Shown here piece by piece: positions 1-9,297 of a DNA stretch of 64,000 nt (position 1 is its first letter; each line of letters starts with the position of its first letter). A program made the position numbers and the translations under genes. The stretch comes from Volvox africanus (lineage: Eukaryota > Chlorophyta > Chlorophyceae > Chlamydomonadales > Volvocaceae): NCBI GenBank assembly GCA_030268105.1, contig BSDZ01000039.1:310001-374000 (forward strand), in the 5' to 3' direction. Under the pieces are notes generated by a model. The model was not told the DNA's origin. It did not search any database and was given only the letters and a program-made list of their open reading frames with translations.

Positions 1-1812
1 GGTTCGCTTGAGCTCTTCGAATGCCCGCTGGCATTGCGACGTCCACGACTCGAGCAAAACGAAAACGCCTTTGCGAGTTAAGTTAGTAAGCGGGGCCGCA
101 ATGATGGAATATTTTTCAATGAACTTTCGGAAATAATTGGTCAAGCCAAGGAACTTACGCAGCTCCGTGAGGTTATGAGGCGTGGGCCAATCGCGAACCA
201 CGGCGACCTTCCGCGGGTCCATCTTCACACCAGTGGCCTACACAATGTGGCCCAAATATTCCACCTGAGGCTGCGCCCAAAAGCATTTGGCGCGTTTAGC
301 AAACAGTTGCTCCCGCCTCATAACGTCGAGCACGAGCCGAAGATGCTCCAAGTGCTCCTCGCGCGTCTTAGAATAAACCAAAATGTCATCCAGGTAGCAA
401 ACAACGAACCTGTCGATAAACGGCCTAAACATTCGGTCCATAACCGCCTGAAACGTCGCAGGGGCATTAGTCAAACCAAACGATAGGACCGTATACTCGA
501 AATGACCGAAGGGCGTCTGAAAAGCGGTTTTCGGAATATCAGAGGCAGCGATGTGGATCTGATTATAGCCCTGTTGCAAGTCAATCGAGGAAAAACAATC
601 CGATCCCTTCAGCTTATCCAACAGGTCGTCAACGCGTGGCAAAGGGTAGCGATTTTTCACCGTACTCGCATTTAACCCCCGGTAATCGATGCACATGCGC
701 AAGGTCCCATCCTTCTTACCGACAAACAAAATCGGTGCAGAATACGGGGATGTGCTGGGGCGTATCATACCCTTTGCGAGTAAATCCGTCACCTGGCGCT
801 TCACCTCGTCCAGCTCCAATGGACTCAACCTGTACATTGGCCGGGCCGTAGGCTGCGCTCCGGGCATGAGAGGGATTGTGTGATCAACAGGACGCATAGG
901 TGGTAGGCCAGGGATATCTTTAAAGACGTCCTCATACTGCGACAGTAGGGCCTCAACCTCAGGATCCACAGAAATCTGCGCGGTGGTGGCACAACAGCCC
1001 ACCCGTGGCCTCAAAAGCAGTCCGTGGGCACCCTTCTGTAACAAACGGACGGCCTCCTTACGCCCGACTAGCTCTGGTTCGATTCGCGCGGCCATTGCGG
1101 TCACAGCGAAATTAACCATAGGCACCGCCTCAGTTTCGCCCTCCTTTGGTGTGACATGTTCGAACGACAGGAAAGGTACCTTAATCGACAGAGTACCCTT
1201 GCACATATGCAGGGTTGCGGTCTCCATGTTGATGCACGCGCGGTACTGCCGTAATGTCGAAGACCCCATTATGTACGGTGCAGTCTCTGCTAAGCCCTGC
1301 AGCACGTACGGCCGGGTCACAACACGCAAAGGGCCTATCGATAGGCTAAGGGTAATCCTGCCCATGATGGGATGCTTACCCCCGTCAGCAAGGGTAACCT
1401 GTGGACAATCAGACGACTCTGGGGTCAACCCCAGCGCATTCACCTCTGCGACAGAGATGAAGTCGTCGCTGGCACCGGTGTCAACAAGTGCCTTCAGAGT
1501 ACGGCCGTTCAAACCGATCTGAACCACTGGGACACGGTTATCTACGAGCGACTGCCCAGCAAATAACGTCAGTGCACTTAGGGCGGGTCCGTAACCTACG
1601 GCACCCTCATCAGGAGCTTCGTACCAAACGTCAACCGAGTAGGATGTCCCTGGCCACGGAGCCAGCATACCCTCCCGATCCACACCATTAAACAAAACGG
1701 TGCCCGGCTCGAACCGGTGGACATGCCGCATACCCCTTAACGATGCCTCTGCCTTGCGCCGACAGAAAGCGGGGAGTAATACACATGCGGCGGTGCCTGG
1801 ATATTGACGCCT
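1..1812 (-). pseudogene. pol: gag-pol polyprotein of element A, distal pol segment (broken)
   Basis: Continuation of the A pol reading frame on the far side of the element B insertion. It encodes the end of the Dam-like N-terminal region, the aspartic protease (VDTGAS near 1460), the linker and the reverse transcriptase, with the YLDD catalytic motif near 370-400. The protein is nearly identical to the intact copy in E. A TAG at 238-240, just after the RT motif EYLGHIV, replaces the TCG serine codon of E, and the homologous frame continues beyond it to the window edge. Together with the B insertion this prevents a full polyprotein. Confidence 0.9.
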
Positions 1813-2235
1813 TGTTGTATATGGTACCCACGAAGGGTGGTATCAAAAGATACCGGTTGTTGTGCCAGAGCCCGATTAAGTAGAGCCGCCGACTAGGTCG
1901 TACTTGAGAGACCATAAGGCCTCGAACCGGGCGTGACCTTCAGAAGTCACCACTACAACCGGAGATTCAGTGAACCAGGAACCAGATGTTCCACCATTTA
2001 CCATTCAGGCGGTAAATGGCCCATTCCATACAGGTTATGGAGTAACCGACAGGTTCGGATGTTTCAGGAAGTCGGTTAGTATTGGTCGTCGACAGCCGAG
2101 ACCAAATCCACAAATCGAATGCCAGATGGAAACATGAAACAGTTAATATGATAATTAAATATATTAAATTATAAAATAATAAACAGATAATTATTATATC
2201 TTAATGAATTACCGAAATGCATTAAGGATACAACA
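1813..2235 (-). repeat. 3' LTR of element B
   Basis: 423 bp, starting TGTTGTATAT and ending GGATACAACA on the plus strand, identical by eye to 8561-8983. It contains an AT-rich stretch near 2150-2200 that could serve as a TATA region. Two clear stem-loops are visible: GGTATC-AAAA-GATACC at 1839-1854, and a 9-bp stem CCATTTACC/GGTAAATGG at 1994-2019 with an 8-nt loop. Confidence 0.95.
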
Positions 2236-2250
2236 ATTGTTCCCCCTCTA
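2236..2250 (-). promoter_or_regulatory. Polypurine tract of element B
   Basis: Read on the minus strand, the purine-rich run AGAGGGGGAAC lies directly before the 3' LTR. This is the expected plus-strand DNA priming site of an LTR retrotransposon. Confidence 0.75.
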
Positions 2251-2304
2251 GATGCAGCGTCCCGATGCATAAGAAGAGAGCAGACAGGTTGAAGTAGGAC
2301 AGCG

Positions 2305-5300
2305 TCAGAGAGGTCCGTCCTTAGACTGTGCCCGCAGCCTAGCTTCATCAAGCAGGGGTTTCATGTCAGGGGTGAAGTTACGTGCCGGTTCCCAGCTATT
2401 GTGCTCAGATGAATACCCAGACCATTTAACCAGGTACTCATGCACATTGCGCTTACGCCTGCCCTTGCCAACGCGTCGTGCACGGTAATCTAGGATACGT
2501 TCGACAGCATACAGGGTCTGCTTACCCGATAACCAGGTAGAGGGATTAGCTTCCGTAACAGGAGGGATGCTATCGTTAGCCTCAGGCAGAGTACCCCGAT
2601 ATGGACGTACGAGAGATACATGAAATGTGGGATGAATGCGTAGGTCAGATGGGAGTTGTAACTCTACAGCCACCGACCCTACCATGCGTACGACAGGATA
2701 AGGCCCCACAAAGCGCGGTAATAACTTGCGAGACCCATCAGCCAGGGAACGAAGGTTCTTCGTGCTCAACATAACCAGCTGGCCCTTGGTGAACGTGACG
2801 TCCTTTTTGGACTTGTTATAATAGTCCATAGCCCGTTGCTGTGCAGCTTCCAGGCAAGCTTTAGCGTCAGTTAGTCGGGACACGAAAGACTTAGCAAACG
2901 TTTTTGCAGCTGGAACATTTACGTCCAACTCCCGCCAAACAGGCAAAGCAGGGTTAAAACCGTAATTCAGGAAAAACGGACTATTACCAACGGACCGGTT
3001 AGTAGCGTTATTAATGGCAAACTCAGCAGCGGCTAGGTAGGTATCCCATGCAGTAGGGGTGCGTCCTGCAAAGTTACGGAGCATATCACCCAGGACACGG
3101 TTAACACGCTCTGTTTGCCCATCAGATTGGGGGTGGTAGGCGGTGGACAGGTTCACCCGCATTCCTACCAGAGTCCCCAGGGCGCCCCAAAACTTACTTG
3201 CAAATTGAGTGCCGCGGTCAGATACCACGGACTTGGGGACCCCATGCAAACGTACCACATTGTCGAAAAATAGACGGGCCGTTTGCTCAGCTGTGCAGGA
3301 TGATGTCGTGGGGGCCAGGTGGACCATCTTGGTGAAACGGTCGACCAGGACCAGCACGGCATCGTATCCTCCCTCAGTTTTGGGCAGCGCAACAATAAAG
3401 TCCATAGAGACGCTTTCCCACGGAGCGTCAGGAATAGGAAGAGGTTGGAGATGCCCATGTGCTTTACCAGACTGGGCCTTATTGCGCTGGCACAGGTCAC
3501 AACAGAGGACATAATTTTCGGTGTCCTTAGCCATGCGGGGCCACCAGAATTGACGCCGCAAAAGCTCTAGTAACCGCGTGCAGCCAGGATGCCCAGCAAG
3601 AGGGCCGTCATGAAAACGTGAGAGAAGTTCACGACGTAATGAATCGTCGTTAGGTACAACAATCTGACGGTGGGATCCTTCCGATCGGATCCATAAGCCA
3701 TGCTCCTGTACCAAGTGCCCCGTGTTGTTGTGAATTGTGAACCACGGGTCGGCTGCATAAGCCTGTTTCAAGCGCTTGGTAAAATCGGAGGGCACGAAGT
3801 TAGGTTTTGCCTGAGACCTACTCCGTGTGCTTACCGCCAGAATGGCTGCATGCAGTGAGGGGTGCCTACTGAGAGCATCAGCTATGTTAAGTGAGCCGCT
3901 CAGGTACTCCCAATCAAAGTTAAACCGTGCCAGGTATTCCATCCAGCGGGCCTGGCGTCGGTTAAGGGAGGGCACACCTTGCAGAAACGTAAGGGGTTTG
4001 TGATCAGTCTTGAGGGCAAAAGGCCGGCCCTCAAGGTAACATCGCCATTCCTTCAAGGCATGTAGGACCGCCAGAAATTCCTGTTCCCCAGTGGTATAAC
4101 GGGTTTCAGCCCCCGAAAACTTCTTACTCGTGTATGCAATGGGGCGTCCCTGCTGCAACAGAACTGCCCCCGTCCCATGTATAGATGCATCAGTTATGAC
4201 CTCTACACGGAACGGCAATGAGTAGTCAGGGAAGTGCAGGATAATATCATCAGAGATAGCACGCTTCAAAGCATCAAAAGCTTCTTGGCATGCGGGGGTC
4301 CAGGCCTCAGGTGAAGAGAAGGCTCCCTTACGTGTGAGGTTTGTTAGCGGTGCAGCAATGACTGAGTAGCGCTCTATGAACTTACGAAAGTAGTTGGTCA
4401 GGCCCAAAAACTTACGCAGTTCCTGAAGGTTGGAGGGCACTGGCCAATCCCGAACAACAGCAGTTTTCCGGGGGTCCATCTGTATGCCACCCTGAGACAC
4501 TATATGCCCCAGATACTCCACCTGTGGTTGTGCCCAGTGGCACTTAGAACGCTTAGCATACAGCTGCTCACGCCGCAGAACCTCAAAGACCAGGCGGAGG
4601 TGTTGTATGTGCTCCTCACGGGTCTTTGAAAACACCAGGATATCGTCCAGATAACAGATGACGAATTTGTCGATGTATGGCCTGAAGATGCGGTCCATGA
4701 CGGCTTGGAACGTTGCAGGGCCGTTCGTCAGTCCGAAACTAAGGACGGTATATTCAAAATGGCCAAACGGCGTACGGAAAGCCGTTTTAGGGATGTCAGA
4801 TTCTGCTATACGAATCTGATTATACCCCTGCTGGAGGTCAATAGAGCTAAAGAATGCAGAATCTTTTAGCTTATCCAGCAGATCATCGACACGTGGGAGG
4901 GGGTAACGGTTCTTAACTGTTGCGGCATTTAACCCCCTATAGTCAATGCACATTCTCAGAGTCCCATCCTTCTTTCCCACAAACAGAATAGGGGCGGAGT
5001 ATGGGGATGTGCTTGGCCGTATCATACCTTTTTTCAGCAGCTCAGTAACCTGTCGTTTGACCTCGTCCAGCTCCAAGGGGCTTAGCCGATACATGGGGCG
5101 GGAAACGGGTACTGCACCAGGCACCAAAGGTATGGTGTGATCCACAGGCCGCATTGGAGGCTTACCAGGGACCTCCTGGAATATATCTGCATATTCCTGT
5201 AACAGGGCCTCAAGCTCAGGGTCAGTGGCATCAGCTGGGATAGAAGTTGCACTCAGGTGCAACTTGGGCCGTACTAGTAAAGCATGGGCCCCCTTGCGAA

Positions 5301-6375
5301 TCATGCGAACTGCTGCTTTTCTGCCAACAACTTCAGGTTCAGTATGCTGACAGATAGCAGTGGTTGCATAATTAAAGCAAGGCGCAGGTGTCATCTGATC
5401 TGGTGGCTGTCCGGCAGTAGTAAAGGGTACCTTGCAGACTAGATTCCCCTTGCGCAGGCGCAAAGATTTAGCCTCATAGTCAAGGACAGCCCCATACTGT
5501 GCTAGCGTGGAAGAACCCAAGATATACGTGGCAGCGTCAGTTAGCTCAGGCAACACGTATGGGCGGACATTTAACCTTAAAGGACCTGCAGATAGACGAA
5601 GATTAACCTGCCCCAAGATAGCCTGCTTACCCCCATCAGCAAGGGTAACTTCTGACCAGGAGCATGGGCTAGGTTTCAGGCCAAGCTGCGTAACCACTAA
5701 AGCCGAAATGAAATCATCACTGGCTCCAGAGTCAGCTAGGGCGGTGAACGTACGACCTGCCGTACTTACGGTGATCAGAGGTACGCCAGCACCTATCAGG
5801 GCAGCAGCTTTAGGCAAGCAGAGAACTGAAATACAGGGTTCAGTCTCAGGCAAGCCCTCCTGAACCGATTTAGGAGCAGCAAACCAGACGTCAACAGAGT
5901 ATGGGCTTCCAGGGAGTTGAACAACCTCACCTGCCATATCAAGGCTATGGAAAAGAGCCGTCCCTGGATTAAACCTTAAGACCCGTTGCATTCCCGACAG
6001 AAAAGAAGGGTTGCGTCGGGACACATACTCAGGCAGCAAGATGCATGCTGAGGTATCAGGGTGTTGACGTTTGCATGCCCTAAAGAGAGCTAATTGCTTC
6101 TGTAGCTCGCAGAGTGAAGAGGGAGTGAACAAGATAGTATGCCCACCCAAGTTAGCGGAGGATAGGGGGCGACCTTGAGGCTCAAACAGATTACAAAAGC
6201 CATCAAAGCCGGCACGGACAGTTCGTGCATCAAAAGAAAAACGTCTCCCTATCACCTGCTCCACTTGGTTTAAAACAGAGGGCAAAAGAGCCCGTACTGC
6301 ACGGCACTTTGCTACCATCTGGCCCACAGCAAAGACCCCAGGTGGTGATCCCTCTATACCAGCCTGGGCAAGTTC
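2305..6375 (-). CDS. pol: Pol polyprotein of element B (PR-RT-RH-IN-chromodomain), expressed by UAG readthrough
   Basis: 1356 residues counted from the codon after the gag UAG; there is no ATG at the start, and gag and pol share one frame. Order: a region of about residues 30-146 resembling a degenerate Dam-type methyltransferase (FTPSS where NPP(F/Y) would be expected); protease DSGA at 215-218; reverse transcriptase about 435-620 with YLDD at 575-578; RNase H with D729, E764 and D791; integrase zinc finger H922-H929-C959-C962; integrase catalytic D992, D1053 and E1089 (D,D35E); C-terminal chromodomain about 1289-1344 with its YLVKWSGY and SWEP motifs. All catalytic residues are present and there is no stop. 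Domain order RT-RH-IN plus a chromodomain defines a Ty3/gypsy chromovirus. The last 60 residues are nearly the same as in E, whereas the protease region differs strongly. Confidence 0.95.
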   Translation of the reverse strand, partial: ELAQAGIEGSPPGVFAVGQMVAKCRAVRALLPSVLNQVEQVIGRRFSFDARTVRAGFDGFCNLFEPQGRPLSSANLGGHTILFTPSSLCELQKQLALFRACKRQHPDTSACILLPEYVSRRNPSFLSGMQRVLRFNPGTALFHSLDMAGEVVQLPGSPYSVDVWFAAPKSVQEGLPETEPCISVLCLPKAAALIGAGVPLITVSTAGRTFTALADSGASDDFISALVVTQLGLKPSPCSWSEVTLADGGKQAILGQVNLRLSAGPLRLNVRPYVLPELTDAATYILGSSTLAQYGAVLDYEAKSLRLRKGNLVCKVPFTTAGQPPDQMTPAPCFNYATTAICQHTEPEVVGRKAAVRMIRKGAHALLVRPKLHLSATSIPADATDPELEALLQEYADIFQEVPGKPPMRPVDHTIPLVPGAVPVSRPMYRLSPLELDEVKRQVTELLKKGMIRPSTSPYSAPILFVGKKDGTLRMCIDYRGLNAATVKNRYPLPRVDDLLDKLKDSAFFSSIDLQQGYNQIRIAESDIPKTAFRTPFGHFEYTVLSFGLTNGPATFQAVMDRIFRPYIDKFVICYLDDILVFSKTREEHIQHLRLVFEVLRREQLYAKRSKCHWAQPQVEYLGHIVSQGGIQMDPRKTAVVRDWPVPSNLQELRKFLGLTNYFRKFIERYSVIAAPLTNLTRKGAFSSPEAWTPACQEAFDALKRAISDDIILHFPDYSLPFRVEVITDASIHGTGAVLLQQGRPIAYTSKKFSGAETRYTTGEQEFLAVLHALKEWRCYLEGRPFALKTDHKPLTFLQGVPSLNRRQARWMEYLARFNFDWEYLSGSLNIADALSRHPSLHAAILAVSTRSRSQAKPNFVPSDFTKRLKQAYAADPWFTIHNNTGHLVQEHGLWIRSEGSHRQIVVPNDDSLRRELLSRFHDGPLAGHPGCTRLLELLRRQFWWPRMAKDTENYVLCCDLCQRNKAQSGKAHGHLQPLPIPDAPWESVSMDFIVALPKTEGGYDAVLVLVDRFTKMVHLAPTTSSCTAEQTARLFFDNVVRLHGVPKSVVSDRGTQFASKFWGALGTLVGMRVNLSTAYHPQSDGQTERVNRVLGDMLRNFAGRTPTAWDTYLAAAEFAINNATNRSVGNSPFFLNYGFNPALPVWRELDVNVPAAKTFAKSFVSRLTDAKACLEAAQQRAMDYYNKSKKDVTFTKGQLVMLSTKNLRSLADGSRKLLPRFVGPYPVVRMVGSVAVELQLPSDLRIHPTFHVSLVRPYRGTLPEANDSIPPVTEANPSTWLSGKQTLYAVERILDYRARRVGKGRRKRNVHEYLVKWSGYSSEHNSWEPARNFTPDMKPLLDEARLRAQSKDGPL

Positions 6376-6378
6376 CTA
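6337..6378 (-). promoter_or_regulatory. Gag-pol UAG readthrough signal of element B
   Basis: The gag stop TAG is followed on the minus strand by GAACTTG (7 nt), CCCAGG, a 20-nt loop and CCTGGG. The 6-bp stem sits at the same place as in A, D, E and F, where it reads CCCGGG with CCYGGG. Peptide homology (LA..., then EG.PPG) starts immediately after the stop, before any ATG, so translation must cross it. Confidence 0.7.
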
Positions 6379-7755
6379 GTGGTCCTTACCCTTATTTTTC
6401 TCCGCCCCCAGCATTGGGCAGGAGTCAACCCTATGTTGGTCGGAACCGCAACGGAGGCACATCCCATGTTGTTTACGGAAATGGAACTCCCGTCTAGTAC
6501 ATTTGAATGTGGTTAAATATTCCGCTAGGTTCTGCTTGGGCCCCTTCTTCTGCACGTGGCCCCCTTTTGGGGCCAAGTGCCTCCCCTGCTGTCCGCCGCC
6601 CCTCTTAGACTTACCGGCGCCCTTAACCTGCCGCGGCTGATCCTCGTGCCCGGTGATGCCTGGACGAACGGATGCAACCCGCGGTTTTTTGGTCGGGGGC
6701 GCCGGGGTCTCCTCGTCAGGGTCGTCGCAGGCCATGTCCTGTACCGACAGCATGTTCATTTTGGGACGGGCCAGTTTGTCAGATTCCCGTCGGGCCAGTA
6801 ACCTAAGTTCAGCTCCCAGGGAGAACTGAACCAAGTCTGTATATGACTTAAAGGTTTTACCCGACAGGTCAGTTGCACAGTCCCCACTAAGGTCGGATGA
6901 GAGGCCCTGCTGAAACCAAAACACACGCTCACTATCAGACAGGTCCGCAATGGGCGTGACAAGAGCCTCAAAGCGGCTCTGATAGGCAGAGACAGTTTCT
7001 CCAGGGCGCATGCGATATTTGCCAGCATTTAATTTCAGGCGTGCCTCAGTGTCACGTGACTGGACCTGGGGTGCAAAACGGACAAGCAGTGCTTCTAGCA
7101 GTTCCTCAGATGTATAAGAATCCCTTGCGTTAGTCCATTGATCGTGCCATAATCTTGCCGCGCCTTCAAAGGCAGTGGCCAAGAAAAGACGGCGCGTAGA
7201 GTCCTGTTGACCCCCACGGGCTGTGGCAAAGTAGTTCCTAACATTACGGACAAAGGCCCGTGTTAGAGGCGCAGCAACTCGTCCTAAATCAGAAAGCTTA
7301 ACATCCATAGGGATATTCAGCTTAGGCACTGCGATCGCTATTTTTATCACCTCGTCCTCATGTCCAGTATGAGGAGGCCCAGGTGGCCTGGAAGAGGTGC
7401 CCGCAACAGCAGCACAAGTTGTTGCGGCAGCAGCGGGAGCCATCCCAGGAATATCCACGGCACCAGGTGTCAAATGGTTTGACACTACAGCAGGGCCATG
7501 AACATAAAAAGGGGATGGGGCATAAATAGGTGATGTAGGTGCCTCAGGGGATGCTGTGCCGCCTTGCCTGGGAATAGGTGAAGGCTGGTTCGGAAGGTCG
7601 ATACCGCCTGCCACAGCAGCATTTGGTGGCTGTGTCAACCTAGAGAGCCATTCCCACCTATTCGCTTGGCTAGCATTAGCAGCAATCCGGCCAACAAACT
7701 GAAAGGTGTTGGCAGCAAGAGCCGAGACAGCATTCGCTAAGTTCGAGGCTTGCAT
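6376..7755 (-). CDS. gag: Gag polyprotein of element B
   Basis: 459 residues from the first ATG. A low-complexity Pro/Ala-rich N-terminal half precedes a Retrotrans_gag-type capsid core (about residues 150-310, with the WHDQW and YQSRFEAL...WFQQGL patterns). A basic stretch follows, then one canonical CCHC zinc knuckle, CX2CX4HX4C, near residue 435. This is the structural particle protein that packages element RNA in the cytoplasm. The frame is open upstream of the ATG for at least 35 codons, so the true N-terminus may come from a spliced exon (see leader ORF 8306-8413). It ends in TAG, in frame with pol. Confidence 0.93.
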   Translation of the reverse strand: MQASNLANAVSALAANTFQFVGRIAANASQANRWEWLSRLTQPPNAAVAGGIDLPNQPSPIPRQGGTASPEAPTSPIYAPSPFYVHGPAVVSNHLTPGAVDIPGMAPAAAATTCAAVAGTSSRPPGPPHTGHEDEVIKIAIAVPKLNIPMDVKLSDLGRVAAPLTRAFVRNVRNYFATARGGQQDSTRRLFLATAFEGAARLWHDQWTNARDSYTSEELLEALLVRFAPQVQSRDTEARLKLNAGKYRMRPGETVSAYQSRFEALVTPIADLSDSERVFWFQQGLSSDLSGDCATDLSGKTFKSYTDLVQFSLGAELRLLARRESDKLARPKMNMLSVQDMACDDPDEETPAPPTKKPRVASVRPGITGHEDQPRQVKGAGKSKRGGGQQGRHLAPKGGHVQKKGPKQNLAEYLTTFKCTRREFHFRKQHGMCLRCGSDQHRVDSCPMLGAEKNKGKDH

Positions 7756-8305
7756 ATTGTATGCCTGAAAGCCTAACAGATCGAACTGCGAGTGACTGTT
7801 CTGGCGAAAGGCAAAGCAAAGGCAAGGACCAGGGCCTACCCAACGCTTGGATGCCTTCGATGAACTTCAAAAATTTTGAAGTCCGCGCGTGAAGTTGATT
7901 TGCGATGGATCGGAGTGACTGGGCAGAGGTGCCGCTCCGAAGGGTCTGAGGTGTTGACACTGCAGAAGCACTCACGGCGGTTGGAACAAACACAATACCT
8001 TTCAAGTAATAGAGATATATATGTATTAGTGAAAGCCGAAGTGAATTCACGAAGTCGACTCCTCGTTGGATTCGATGCGAAGGTACTATCGAACCCGCAA
8101 CTACAGGGATTCCTCAGCAAAACTGCAATACAAGTTCTAGATAGAAAGCAGTGTTGCAGGAAGATATTACCTAACAGAGAAGGCAGAATTGTCTAGGTCG
8201 CGAGCCACGTTGACCGCGACTAACTTAGAGATTGACTTTAACAGAAAGCACAGCCAAACTCACAGAGAGCAGGTTCTAAGTGTCACTAGACTAATTTCGT
8301 GAATA

Positions 8306-8413
8306 TTACAGACCGGTGGTAGCCGCAGCGAAAATGGCGGCGCTCAGCTCCTCAGGCAATGTCTCCATGTCCAGAGGGATGTCGGCAGGAGGAAGATCGT
8401 GGTCGATGTCCAT
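8306..8413 (-). CDS. Leader mini-ORF of element B, probable spliced first exon of gag
   Basis: 35 codons beginning MDIDHDLPP and ending AAATTGL-stop, acidic. An unrelated-looking leader in A/D/E/F (31 codons) ends in the same way (AAASGL-stop) over the same nucleotide context, GGTYTGTAAT. That context reads as a splice donor: splicing after ACCG and joining to the AG before GCTTTCAGGCA just upstream of the gag ATG would fuse the leader in frame to gag. The intervening stretch to gag (7756-8305) otherwise shows no supported gene. Confidence 0.5.
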   Translation of the reverse strand: MDIDHDLPPADIPLDMETLPEELSAAIFAAATTGL

Positions 8414-8544
8414 TTATAAAAGGGCAGCTTGAGTGGCTTGAGCGCGTTGCGCGGTTAGAGTGGCTTGAGCAGTTACCACAGAAAGACTTGAGAAGGCTTG
8501 AACGATTTCAGCGGAAGACTTGACGAGACGTCCCAGGGAGGAAC

Positions 8545-8557
8545 GGTCTCGATACCA
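8545..8557 (-). promoter_or_regulatory. Primer binding site of element B
   Basis: The minus strand reads TGGTATCGAGACC, 3 nt inside the 5' LTR. It starts with TGG, the complement of a tRNA CCA end, and resembles initiator-Met-type PBSs (TGGTATC.GAG). It is the same site as in E and F. Confidence 0.8.
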
Positions 8558-8560
8558 GCT

Positions 8561-8983
8561 TGTTGTATATGGTACCCACGAAGGGTGGTATCAAAAGATA
8601 CCGGTTGTTGTGCCAGAGCCCGATTAAGTAGAGCCGCCGACTAGGTCGTACTTGAGAGACCATAAGGCCTCGAACCGGGCGTGACCTTCAGAAGTCACCA
8701 CTACAACCGGAGATTCAGTGAACCAGGAACCAGATGTTCCACCATTTACCATTCAGGCGGTAAATGGCCCATTCCATACAGGTTATGGAGTAACCGACAG
8801 GTTCGGATGTTTCAGGAAGTCGGTTAGTATTGGTCGTCGACAGCCGAGACCAAATCCACAAATCGAATGCCAGATGGAAACATGAAACAGTTAATATGAT
8901 AATTAAATATATTAAATTATAAAATAATAAACAGATAATTATTATATCTTAATGAATTACCGAAATGCATTAAGGATACAACA
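8561..8983 (-). repeat. 5' LTR of element B
   Basis: 423 bp, identical by eye to the 3' LTR at 1813-2235. The flanking CGCCT (8984-8988) is the second copy of the target duplication and belongs to the pol of A. Confidence 0.95.
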
Positions 8984-9294
8984 CGCCTACATCTCCTATA
9001 AACGGCCAACTGTTCCGACATCTCACGCAGAGACGAGGGGATGAACAAAACCACGTGGTTAGACAGATCGATAGACGACAGGGGACGGTGAGGTGTAAAC
9101 AAATTACACAACGGATCGAAGCAGAGAAGTCCCGTGCGTCCGTCAAGCGTGATGCGTCGCGCAATGACTCGCTCGATGTGTCCAAGTACGCAAGGCAACA
9201 ATGCCTTCACGGCTGGCCGTAAGGATGACCACCGACCACGTGTGAGTTCAGAAATCCCGGGCGGTGCCCCCTCCACAGGAACCCGGGCAAGCCC
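8984..9294 (-). pseudogene. pol: pol of element A, N-terminal segment
   Basis: The first ~100 codons of the A pol after the gag UAG, ending where B is inserted (within YRRCRR). It encodes the front of the Dam-like N-terminal region, including the FIPSS motif in place of NPP(F/Y), almost identical to E. It resumes at 1812. Confidence 0.88.
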
Positions 9295-9297
9295 CTA
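9256..9297 (-). promoter_or_regulatory. Gag-pol UAG readthrough signal of element A
   Basis: TAG (9295-9297), spacer GGGCTTG, then CCCGGG (9282-9287) pairing with CCCGGG (9256-9261). The pair that is A-U in B and G-U in E is G-C here. Confidence 0.65.

Larger units (their letters stand above)
1813..8983 (-). mobile_element. Intact Ty3/gypsy chromovirus element B, inserted in pol of A
   Basis: A complete 7171-bp LTR retrotransposon flanked by the 5-bp target duplication CGCCT (1808-1812 and 8984-8988). Its two 423-bp LTRs look identical base for base. Gag and pol are both open over full length and the PBS, PPT and UAG junction are all present. B is a different family from A/D/E/F: the LTR is half as long and unrelated except at the termini, and pol is clearly homologous but diverged. 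Identical LTRs and undamaged ORFs make it the youngest insertion in the window and a candidate for current mobility. Confidence 0.95.

Noticed and set aside
983..1522. Long antisense ORFs opposite pol and gag (also 9374-9955, 24300-24839, 25482-26096, 28125-28706, 62083-62664, 63340-63879)
   Set aside because: Each mirrors the conserved coding strand and appears in every copy only because the sense protein is conserved; no independent domain.
8917..9276. A continuous minus-strand ORF that seems to run from the A pol into the B LTR
   Set aside because: It reads across the insertion point; its C-terminal part is LTR sequence and the same tail appears at 2169-2351, so it is a junction artefact.
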